This document shows positions 1-5,515 of a DNA stretch of 5,515 bases, one piece after another. The notes beneath the pieces were generated by a model that had not been told where the DNA came from, made no database searches, and saw nothing but the letters and a program-made list of their open reading frames with translations. Location of the stretch: contig JBGPIT010000343.1 in the NCBI GenBank assembly GCA_041485125.1, positions 1 through 5,515 on the forward strand. Reading direction: 5' to 3'. The stretch comes from JBGPIT01 sp041485125. GTDB taxonomy: Bacteria; Desulfobacterota; Binatia; UTPRO1. Numbering within the stretch: position 1 is the first letter of the stretch; each line of letters opens with the position of its first letter. The position numbers and the translations under genes are program-made.

Positions 1-1
1 C

Positions 2-304
2 GTCCTCTACTTCGAGGGGAACCCGTCGCGCCCGCGCTTCCAACGTGCGCGCCTCGACAAGATCGGCCGCTGCCCCTCGCTCCCCGACCTGCCGAACGCG
101 CTCTTCACCAGCATCCACGGCACGCCCGGCGATTCCGGCGCACCGCTGGTCGACGGTGCCGCCCGCGTCGTCGGCCTCGTCCACGGCGGCGCGCAATGCG
201 AGATCGCGACTCCCGCGGACACGCTCGGCCGGCTCCTTGACCGCGTGCTGGAGGAGCCGCCGCTCCGTGCCGCGCCGCAGCCGCGGCCCCCGTCGCAGGG
301 CTGA
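2..304 (+). CDS. Trypsin-like serine protease, C-terminal part (5' end outside window)
   Basis: An open frame enters from the left edge, runs 100 codons and ends in TGA. Around local residues 40-50 it reads GTPGDSGAPLV, the GDSG motif that carries the nucleophilic serine of chymotrypsin-fold (S1-type) proteases; the serine codon is at 134-136. It is followed by VVGLVHGG, matching the beta-strand and substrate-pocket segment that normally follows the serine. Two cysteines, at local residues 24 and 66, flank the motif and could form the disulfide common in this fold. The His and Asp of the triad and any signal peptide lie outside the window, so location and specificity cannot be judged. The last 16 or so residues (EEPPLRAAPQPRPPSQG) are proline-rich and follow the terminal helix, so they look like a flexible tail. 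The gene converges on the histidine kinase gene with a 23-base gap. Peptidase fold is seen; substrate is unknown. Confidence 0.85.
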   Translation, partial: VLYFEGNPSRPRFQRARLDKIGRCPSLPDLPNALFTSIHGTPGDSGAPLVDGAARVVGLVHGGAQCEIATPADTLGRLLDRVLEEPPLRAAPQPRPPSQG

Positions 305-327
305 CGACGTCTTCGGAGCGGCGTGCG

Positions 328-2934
328 CTACTGCGGAAGGACGAGACGGCGCAGGCGTTCTACGAGCGTGTCGGGGTCGACGGGTTTTGCGAGCAACGCG
401 TCGGCGCCGAGGCGCCTGATCTCGTCGGCGCCACGGCTGACGGAGTCCCCGGTGAGGACGACGACGGCACGCAGCGACGACGGCGGTCGTGCGCGGATAC
501 GCCGTAACACCTCGACGCCGTCGAGATCCGGCAGCATCAGGTCGAGCAGGATCAGGTGCGGTTCGTCGGCCAGCGCACGCAGCGCTTCGCCGCCGCGGGC
601 GGCTTCCAGGACCGTCGCGCCTTCGTGACGCAAGATCTCGGCGGTCGCGATCCGGTTGTCGTCGTGGTCCTCGACGAGAAGGATGCGGACGCCGTGTAGC
701 CGCGACTCGGAGCCTTCATTGCCCGGCGCCGCAGCAGCCGCGGAACGCAACGGCTTCATGTCGGGTACCGGAACGACGACGCTCGGCGGGAGGACTACCG
801 TGAACGTGCTGCCGGCGCCGGGCGCGCTCTCGACGGTGAGCTGACCGCCCATCGCGTCGACCAGACGCTTGCAGATCGCAAGGCCGAGCCCGCGGCCCTT
901 GGCACGGTCGCGCTCCGGGTTGCGGAGCTGGAAGAACTCGTCGAATACGCGCGCTTGCTGGTCGGGCGCGATGCCCGCGCCGGTGTCGCGGACGGCAAGC
1001 GCAACCTCACGGCTGGGCGTATGACGCACGTTCAACACGATCTCGCCGCGGTCGGTGAACTTGATCGCGTTCTCCGTCAGGTTGCCGAGGACGCGCCCGA
1101 GCTTGACGCGGTCGGTGCGCACCCAGAGCCGCGGATCGATGCGCTCGCATCGCAGCACGAGCCCTTTCGACTCCGCGACGGGCGTGAGCTGGCGGCACTC
1201 TTCGGCGACGACGTCCCCGAGCGAGAACTCGGTCTCGTGCAGCTCGGTCTTCCCGGTGTCGAAGTGGGTGAGGTCGAGCACCTCCCCGACCAGATCGACG
1301 AGCGCGATCGCGTTGACCTGTAGCTGCAGCGCGAGCTCCGGCACCTTGCCGGCGATGGCCGGGGTCGAGGCGCTGCGCTTGATCAGCTCCGCTTGCAGGC
1401 GGATCGCGTTCGCGGGGGTGCGGATGTCGTGCGAGACCGCGGCGAGGAACCGCGTCTTCCGGACGCTCGCTTCTTCCGACTCGCGCCGTCGCGCCTCGAG
1501 CTCGCGCTCGAGCCGCTTCTGCGCCGTGATGTCGGCGAACGCGCAGACGCCGCCCGAGACTCTGCCTTCGCCGTCGAAAAATGGCGCCGCGCTCGCGAGG
1601 ACGATCATCCGCCGGCCGCTCGGAAACACGATCTCGAGCTCCTCCGGCGGCAACTCGAGGCCACCGCGCACCGCGCGCGCAAGCGGGTGCTCGTGCGGCA
1701 GCAGCACCTGGCCGTCTTGCAGCATCGCGGAGCGGACGCGCTTGCCGTGCAGCACGAACGGCGAGAAGTTCTCGTCGAGGGTAGTGGTGAAGAGCGCCGC
1801 GGCCGCCGGGTTGCCGCTCACCCGCTCGCACTGTGCGTCCTCGGCGACCAGCACGCAGAGCGGCAGGCTGCGGAAGACGGTCTCGAAACGCTGCCGCTCG
1901 CGCGCGAGCTCCTCGAACAGCCGCGCGGTCTCCAGGCTGATCGACCCCTGCGCGGCCATCGAGGTGATCAGGGTGATGTGCTCCTCGTCCCACCGTTCCG
2001 GCCGGCGGCTGTAGACCTCGAGCGTCCCGATCGCCTGCCCGCGCGAGGAGAGCGGGGCCGCGAGGACCGAGCGGAACGGCTCGCCGTCGCGCGGCTCCGG
2101 CAGCCTGAGATCGGGACGGAGGCTCACGTCGTCGAGGAATCCCGCCTGTCCGCGTGCGACCACCAGCGCGGCGAACGAGTTGGCGTACGGCAAGTGTGAA
2201 TCCTTCGGGCCGTCGTCGCCGAACCCGACATGACAGTGCATGCGCAGCTCGTCGCCGTGACGGAGCAGGAGCGCCGACGCGTCGGCGCCGTTGCCGAGGA
2301 GCGCGGTCAACGAGTGGCAGATCGTCGCCATCACCTCGTCGGAGGTGAGCTCGGTTGCGAGCGTCCGCGACAACGTCAGTAGCTGCGCCAGCATCGCCTC
2401 GCGGCTCGCGAGCTCGTCGTTGGTGATGCGGAGCTCCTCGCTCTGGCGCTCGACCTCCTCGCTCTGCGATTGCAGCTCCTCGTTCTGCCGCGCGACCTCC
2501 TCCTCGCGCGTGCGGAGCTCGTGGTTCGTCGCCTCGAGCGCTTCGTTGCGAGCGGCGAGCGAGACGCGACTCTCGGCGAGCGCGGCATCGAAGCGGACCC
2601 ACGAGTCGACCAGGAACGCGATGCCGAGCGCCGCGATCGCGACCAGGGTGCGGTTCGCCCAAAGGAAAGCCCACGACGGCTGGTCGGAGGGCGGCGGACC
2701 GAGCATGAGGCCGACGTAGCTCCCGACGATGATCGCGGCCGCAAGGCACCAGACGAACAGACGGCTCCGCGTCCACGCCGCCACGACCAGCGCGATCGGC
2801 GCGAGAATCGCCGGGTTCAGCGTCGCGGGCGTGACGGCGTCGAGCAGGAAGGCGCCGGCCGCAACCGTGATCGCGAGGACGGCGTAGGCGACGCGCGAGA
2901 CCGACGGGTCGGTGGTCGTGCGCGCGGTCGTCAC
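328..2934 (-). CDS. Membrane-anchored hybrid histidine kinase (4TM-coiled coil-GAF-PAS-HisKA-HATPase-REC)
   Basis: An 868-residue sensor kinase that should autophosphorylate a histidine and pass the phosphate to its own receiver domain. Four hydrophobic segments lie at about residues 14-32, 41-54, 59-79 and 96-113, with short loops and no large periplasmic domain. A heptad coiled coil follows (about 127-185), then a GAF domain (186-341), a PAS domain (350-470), HisKA with the H-box SHDIRTPANA (phosphoacceptor His502), and HATPase_c (about 603-716) with N-box NLTENAIKF, G1 DTGAGI, F-box FDEFFQ and G2 KGRGLGLAI. The C-terminal receiver (749-867) keeps the acidic pair at Glu755/Asp756, the phosphoacceptor Asp798 in LLDLMLPDLDG, Thr828 and Lys850. 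All catalytic elements look intact. No HPt or DNA-binding output domain is present, so the receiver may regulate the kinase or need a separate HPt protein. The GTG start is chosen because it overlaps the CheR stop (GTGA); no Shine-Dalgarno is visible, which fits coupled translation. The frame stays open upstream to 3135, but that stretch is inside the CheR gene and does not look like protein. The signal sensed is unknown. Confidence 0.95.
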   Translation of the reverse strand: MTTARTTTDPSVSRVAYAVLAITVAAGAFLLDAVTPATLNPAILAPIALVVAAWTRSRLFVWCLAAAIIVGSYVGLMLGPPPSDQPSWAFLWANRTLVAIAALGIAFLVDSWVRFDAALAESRVSLAARNEALEATNHELRTREEEVARQNEELQSQSEEVERQSEELRITNDELASREAMLAQLLTLSRTLATELTSDEVMATICHSLTALLGNGADASALLLRHGDELRMHCHVGFGDDGPKDSHLPYANSFAALVVARGQAGFLDDVSLRPDLRLPEPRDGEPFRSVLAAPLSSRGQAIGTLEVYSRRPERWDEEHITLITSMAAQGSISLETARLFEELARERQRFETVFRSLPLCVLVAEDAQCERVSGNPAAAALFTTTLDENFSPFVLHGKRVRSAMLQDGQVLLPHEHPLARAVRGGLELPPEELEIVFPSGRRMIVLASAAPFFDGEGRVSGGVCAFADITAQKRLERELEARRRESEEASVRKTRFLAAVSHDIRTPANAIRLQAELIKRSASTPAIAGKVPELALQLQVNAIALVDLVGEVLDLTHFDTGKTELHETEFSLGDVVAEECRQLTPVAESKGLVLRCERIDPRLWVRTDRVKLGRVLGNLTENAIKFTDRGEIVLNVRHTPSREVALAVRDTGAGIAPDQQARVFDEFFQLRNPERDRAKGRGLGLAICKRLVDAMGGQLTVESAPGAGSTFTVVLPPSVVVPVPDMKPLRSAAAAAPGNEGSESRLHGVRILLVEDHDDNRIATAEILRHEGATVLEAARGGEALRALADEPHLILLDLMLPDLDGVEVLRRIRARPPSSLRAVVVLTGDSVSRGADEIRRLGADALLAKPVDPDTLVERLRRLVLPQ
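2410..2556 (-). repeat. Seven degenerate 21-base tandem repeats encoding heptads of the kinase coiled coil
   Basis: Inside the kinase gene, seven consecutive 21-base units start at 2410, 2431, 2452, 2473, 2494, 2515 and 2536. Most begin with a GAGCTCSTS- or GACCTCCTC-like core on the plus strand. Each encodes one 7-residue unit of kinase residues 127-175, such as RQNEELQ, SQSEEVE and RQSEELR. Every heptad has L or V at one core position and N, S or E at the other. The units are not identical, so this is a protein-level repeat that still shows in the DNA. Confidence 0.8.
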
Positions 2935-3848
2935 AGCGCGACGCGCCGATAGATGCAGGGGCCCGTCGGCACCACGTTGCGGAGGTCCGGCCGCTCGGCC
3001 TTGGCGACGACCAGCGCCCCGCCCGGCCGCAGGCACGCCTGCAAACGACGCCAGAGCTCTCGCGCCGCACCGTCCTCGAGGTAGATCGTGAGATTGCGGC
3101 AGAGAATCACGTCCCAGTAGCCGGGCTCGCAACACGCGAGCACGTTGCCGACGCGAAAGCGCGCCGCCGAGCGCAGCGTCTCGTTCGCCCGCCAGCGTGA
3201 TCCGTTACGGACGAAAAACCGTGCGCGTCGCTCCGCGTGCACGTGATGGAGCGCGAGCGCGTCGAAGCGTGCGTCGCGGGCCGCCGCGATCGCGTCGGCG
3301 CGACAATCGGTGCCGACGAGGTCGGTGTCGGCGAGGACTCCGATCTCGGCGAGAATGATCGCGACCGAGTAGAGCTCGGCGCCGTCCGAGCAGCCGACGC
3401 TCCAGATCCGCAGCGGTCGCCGCCGGCTCGCGGCGAGCGAGCGCAGCGTCTCCGTCAACGCGCAGAAGACGGCGGGGTCACGGAAGAATGAGGTCACCCC
3501 GATCAGCGTCGAGGTGAGCGCGCCGTTGAGCGTCGCAGGATTGTGCTGCAACGTCCGACGCGCCTCGGCCAGCGAGCGGACGCGCAACACGCGCAGGCAC
3601 GCCGGGAGCCGACGGCGGAGCGCGTCGGCACGATAGGCGGAGCAGTCGAGGCCGGCTCGCTCGAACAGCCAGCGCAGGAACTCGTCGTCGGCAGGCGACG
3701 GTGGCGGTGACGGGCGCATCCGCGCACTGATGATCGCGTAGCGCGCCAAGTCGATCGGATCGCGGCGGGGGAGCGATGCGTCGGCGAACACGACGTGGTC
3801 GAAGCGCTGCGGGTTCTTGCGGGGGATCTCGTACGACGGAAGGTGCAC
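2931..3848 (-). CDS. CheR-type SAM-dependent protein methyltransferase
   Basis: A 305-residue protein of the CheR family, which transfers methyl from S-adenosylmethionine to glutamate side chains, classically on chemoreceptors. Residues 54-131 match the all-helical CheR N-terminal domain, ending in VTSFFRDP (118-125) with the conserved arginine. The Rossmann part has RIWSVGCSDGAELYS (147-161, SAM-binding loop), VGTDCRADAI (178-187) for the acidic SAM contact, and VILCRNLTIYLED (247-259), matching the family's CRNvxIYF block. The usual GCSTGEEPYS and sE near the end are altered (GCSDGAELYS, AKAE), so it is a divergent member. There is no TPR or CheB domain. The GTG start at 3848 is chosen because the 43 codons before the internal ATG at 3719 have 39 G/C third positions, which is coding-like, whereas the DNA upstream is AT-rich. 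The shorter 262-residue form from 3719 stays possible; neither start has a clear Shine-Dalgarno. It overlaps the kinase gene by 4 bases and lies 59 bases after the GCS-like gene. Family is clear; the methylated target is unknown. Confidence 0.9.
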   Translation of the reverse strand: MHLPSYEIPRKNPQRFDHVVFADASLPRRDPIDLARYAIISARMRPSPPPSPADDEFLRWLFERAGLDCSAYRADALRRRLPACLRVLRVRSLAEARRTLQHNPATLNGALTSTLIGVTSFFRDPAVFCALTETLRSLAASRRRPLRIWSVGCSDGAELYSVAIILAEIGVLADTDLVGTDCRADAIAAARDARFDALALHHVHAERRARFFVRNGSRWRANETLRSAARFRVGNVLACCEPGYWDVILCRNLTIYLEDGAARELWRRLQACLRPGGALVVAKAERPDLRNVVPTGPCIYRRVAL

Positions 3849-3893
3849 GGATGTTCTTAGACGCCGAGTATCGGTTACTGCAAACTATTTTTG
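3849..3893 (-). promoter_or_regulatory. AT-rich gap before the CheR-kinase pair; possible promoter
   Basis: The 50 bases at 3851-3900 are about 42% G+C, far below the flanking genes, and contain an A5/T5 run. On the minus strand TTGCAG (3883-3878) is followed after 16 bases by TCTAAG (3861-3856), a poor match to a -35/-10 pair (each 4 of 6). If used, transcription would begin almost at the GTG at 3848, giving a nearly leaderless message, which would fit the missing Shine-Dalgarno. The composition change is seen; the promoter role is a guess. Confidence 0.25.
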
Positions 3894-3907
3894 GAGGCTA
3901 GCGCGCC

Positions 3908-5392
3908 TCAACCATCGATCGGCCAGGTATGGACGGGCGCACCACCGGCTGCACACGCGAGATATCGCTCCAGCATCGCGGCGAGCGCCGTGCGCCGGTC
4001 GAGCCGGCGCTCCAGAACCGCGAGCTCGCGGCGTTGCCAGCGCGCACCCGTCATCCGCGACGCGACCCGTGCCGCGACGACGCCGAGGAGACGATCGACC
4101 TCGTGCTCCTCGACACCCGCCTCAGTCAGGCCCGCGCGCGCGAGCGGCAGCAGCCGACGCACCAGGTCGGAGGCGCGGATCGGCCGCGGCGAGGGCGGAT
4201 CGTCGGACGGCCACAGCAGCTCGGCGTCGAGACCCGCGCGCGCCGCCGCATAGAAGTTGCGTCGTGCTTGGCCGAACGTCAGCGCCACGACGAGCCGATC
4301 GGCGTCGCGCGCGAGGCGGAGCGTCAGGCCGACGAGGAACGCGGCGTTCGCGAGCATGTCGAGGACCGACGGTCCTGCCGGCAAGGCACGCAGCTCGATC
4401 CGCAGGTGACCGCCCGCTGCCGGATCGTAGACCGCACGATTCCAGCGCCACACCGTGCCGTGGTGGAGTCGCAGCTCCGCGAGCACCGGGACGCCGCCCG
4501 CGGCGACGCACGCATGCGGATCCTCGTCGGCGACAATGGGAAGCAACGGCGGATGATGCGCGACGCTCTCCGCGAAGAGCTCGAACGCGCCGCCGCGTGC
4601 CCAGCCGTGACCGAACGAGACCCGCGCCGGACGCCAGTCGGCGTCGGGATCGCCGCGATCGTCCACGGCCTGGCGGAAGAGCGCGATGCGGGTCTCTTCC
4701 CACAGACGGTGGCCGAGGAAGATCGGTGAGTTTCCCGCCACCGCCAGCACAGGAGCGGTCGCGATCTGCGCGGCATTGTAGGTGCGCGCGAAGTCGGCCG
4801 GGTCGACGCGCAGGTGTATCTGGAATGAGGTGTTCGCGCCCTCGAACGTCACGTCGTCGCAACTGAGCGCGAGTGGCTCGTCGCCCTCGATCGCGACCTG
4901 GAACGGCCGGTCACGGATGCGGCGGATGCCGGCCGAGAGCGCGCGAAAGCGTCGCAGGTCGGTGAGCGAGCTCGACTGGAGATCCCCTTCCTCGAGCGTC
5001 GGCAGGATGCCGATCATCGCGACCCGGCCGTCGAACGGCGCAGCCGCGCGCGCCACCTCGCGCACCGCGTCCTCGAGCTCGTGCTGGAGCGCGGTGAACG
5101 GGCGGCCGGCGAGCGGCACCGGACGGGTGTTGCACTCGAGATTGAAGCGATTCACCTCGACCGTCACGCGCGGATCGAACGTCTGCGCCAGCACGGCGCG
5201 GTTCAGCGGCAGCGAACGGCCGCGCGAGTCGATCAGGAAGAGCTCGAGCTCCGCGCCGATCGACGGCGCACCGACGCCGAACCCCGGCCGGTCGAGCACA
5301 GCGCGGAGGGCCTGGACGGACGCGTCCAGACGCGCCGCGAACCGCGCGTAGTCGTCTTCGCTGAAATGATCGCGATCGATGTCCGAGCCCAC
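3908..5392 (-). CDS. Glutamate-cysteine ligase-like (GCS2 superfamily) protein
   Basis: A 494-residue soluble protein with no signal peptide or membrane segment. It resembles the GCS2 carboxylate-amine ligases, which use ATP to join the gamma-carboxyl of glutamate to an amine such as cysteine, the first step to glutathione-type thiols. Supporting motifs are IGAELELFLID (45-55, the acidic nucleotide/metal strand), NLECNT (84-89), MIGILPT (126-132), NTSFQIHL (187-194), AGNSPIFLG (219-227), HGTVWRWNRAVYDP (311-324), HLRIELRALPAGPSVLDM (329-346) and NFYAAARAGLDAELLW (379-394). The closing PVHTWP is, from memory, typical of a poorly studied bacterial subgroup of about 500 residues, often linked to CBS-domain proteins, that differs from E. 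coli GshA. No CBS domain and no gshB-like gene is in the window, so true gamma-glutamylcysteine synthesis is not shown. The GTG start is the first possible one after an in-frame TAA at 5402-5404; upstream there is only a weak purine stretch (AAGCGAG). It is preceded by a 55-base gap with two inverted repeats. The superfamily call is firm, the substrate is not. Confidence 0.85.
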   Translation of the reverse strand: MGSDIDRDHFSEDDYARFAARLDASVQALRAVLDRPGFGVGAPSIGAELELFLIDSRGRSLPLNRAVLAQTFDPRVTVEVNRFNLECNTRPVPLAGRPFTALQHELEDAVREVARAAAPFDGRVAMIGILPTLEEGDLQSSSLTDLRRFRALSAGIRRIRDRPFQVAIEGDEPLALSCDDVTFEGANTSFQIHLRVDPADFARTYNAAQIATAPVLAVAGNSPIFLGHRLWEETRIALFRQAVDDRGDPDADWRPARVSFGHGWARGGAFELFAESVAHHPPLLPIVADEDPHACVAAGGVPVLAELRLHHGTVWRWNRAVYDPAAGGHLRIELRALPAGPSVLDMLANAAFLVGLTLRLARDADRLVVALTFGQARRNFYAAARAGLDAELLWPSDDPPSPRPIRASDLVRRLLPLARAGLTEAGVEEHEVDRLLGVVAARVASRMTGARWQRRELAVLERRLDRRTALAAMLERYLACAAGGAPVHTWPIDG

Positions 5393-5405
5393 ATGGCTCG
5401 CTTAC

Positions 5406-5429
5406 GTTACCCGCCGTACGCCGGGCAAC
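5406..5429 (-). other. Inverted repeat (8-bp stem, 8-base loop) just upstream of the GCS-like gene
   Basis: Read on the minus strand, GTTGCCCG and CGGGTAAC pair over 8 positions, with one G-U wobble, around the loop GCGTACGG. The structure ends 13 bases before the GTG start of the GCS-like gene, so in mRNA it would stand next to the ribosome-binding region. No T-run follows, so it is not a standard intrinsic terminator. It could be an RNA leader hairpin, a protein-binding dyad or chance in GC-rich DNA. Confidence 0.35.
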
Positions 5430-5431
5430 TC

Positions 5432-5449
5432 GAACGTGGAGAAACGTTC
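5432..5449 (-). other. Small perfect inverted repeat over the stop of the upstream gene
   Basis: GAACGT and ACGTTC form a perfect 6-bp stem around the six-base spacer GGAGAA (plus-strand reading). It overlaps the TGA of the partial gene at its right side and lies 2 bases from the next inverted repeat. There is no T-run in either direction. It may be a weak hairpin, a dyad operator or chance. Confidence 0.25.
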
Positions 5450-5515
5450 AGTGGACGGGGACGAAGAGGGCGTAGACGACGTAACCGAGCGCGACCGTGC
5501 TCAGCGAGCCCACCA
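5448..5515 (-). CDS. C-terminal end of an unidentified, probably membrane, protein (start outside window)
   Basis: On the minus strand a frame enters from the right edge and ends in TGA at 5448-5450 after 21 codons. The visible residues include STVALGYVVYALFVPVH, which is hydrophobic with aromatic residues and looks like a last transmembrane helix with a very short tail. Third positions are nearly all G or C, as in the neighbouring genes. The opposite strand is also open here, but it reads as arginine-rich shadow protein. The gene ends 55 bases before the GCS-like gene and points the same way, so it may be the preceding gene of the same transcript. It could be the end of a transporter or a small membrane peptide; too little is visible to assign a family. 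Confidence 0.5.
   Translation of the reverse strand, partial: VGSLSTVALGYVVYALFVPVH

Noticed and set aside
1055..2199. Plus-strand open frames of 319 and 268 codons opposite the kinase
   Set aside because: They mirror the codon structure of the kinase gene and give Ser/Arg-rich sequence; no start signals or domains support them.
1007..3070. Long open frame of about 687 codons on the minus strand in another frame than the kinase
   Set aside because: Its translation is dominated by Arg, Ala and Gly without domains, typical of a shadow frame in GC-rich DNA; the kinase frame has complete domain motifs over the same bases.
2935..3135. Upstream extension of the kinase frame to 3135
   Set aside because: This stretch encodes the conserved C-terminal part of CheR in another frame; the extra translation is Arg/Gly-rich and unlike a sensor N-terminus, and GTG at 2934 overlaps the CheR stop.
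3865..3892. Sigma-28-like elements (AATAGTTT and ACCGATAC) before CheR, which would fit a chemotaxis regulon
   Set aside because: Each element matches 6 of 8 consensus bases, but the spacing is only 6 bases instead of about 11, so the site would not be expected to work.
3894..3909. Inverted repeat GAGGC/GCCTC at the end of the GCS-like gene as an intrinsic terminator
   Set aside because: The stem is only 5 bp and on the minus strand it is followed by an A-run, not a T-run.
3817..4866. Plus-strand open frame of 349 codons opposite the GCS-like gene
   Set aside because: It is arginine/proline/alanine-rich low-complexity sequence with no recognisable motif, and it covers both the intergenic gap and the coding region of the opposite gene.
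5393..5515. Plus-strand open frame starting at ATG 5393
   Set aside because: It has no ribosome-binding site and quickly turns Arg-rich; the minus-strand frame with a hydrophobic C-terminus explains the same bases better.

Overview
The window is uniformly GC-rich, with a strong preference for G or C at third codon positions, and gene-dense with no long gaps. This suggests a high-GC soil or environmental bacterium with a signalling-rich genome, such as a deltaproteobacterial, myxobacterial, Binatota-like or acidobacterial lineage. No marker gene is present, so the lineage cannot be fixed. There are no RNA genes, CRISPR arrays, insertion sequences or transfer signatures.

Layout: positions 2-304 (+) hold the C-terminal end of a trypsin-like serine protease with an intact GDSG active-site motif. 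It converges, across only 23 bases, on a block of genes that all read on the minus strand. In transcription order the block contains: (i) the last 21 codons of an unidentified, probably membrane, protein (5448-5515); (ii) a 494-residue glutamate-cysteine ligase-like protein of the GCS2 superfamily (3908-5392); (iii) a CheR-type methyltransferase (2931-3848); and (iv) an 868-residue membrane-anchored hybrid histidine kinase (328-2934) with the order 4 TM, coiled coil, GAF, PAS, HisKA, HATPase, receiver. The kinase start overlaps the CheR stop as GTGA, so these two are almost certainly translated together. The gaps of 55 and 59 bases elsewhere in the block hold small inverted repeats and one AT-rich patch that could be a promoter for the CheR-kinase pair.

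How they may work together: CheR enzymes normally methylate chemoreceptor glutamates, but no receptor, CheB, CheA or CheW is visible here. The tight coupling suggests the methyltransferase acts with or on the kinase, whose long heptad coiled coil is a plausible but unproven target or relay. The GCS2-family protein may make a gamma-glutamyl or related amide product. Its link to the signalling pair is only by position. The most interesting material is the CheR-hybrid kinase module and the unusually regular 21-base (7-residue) repeat encoding the kinase's coiled coil.
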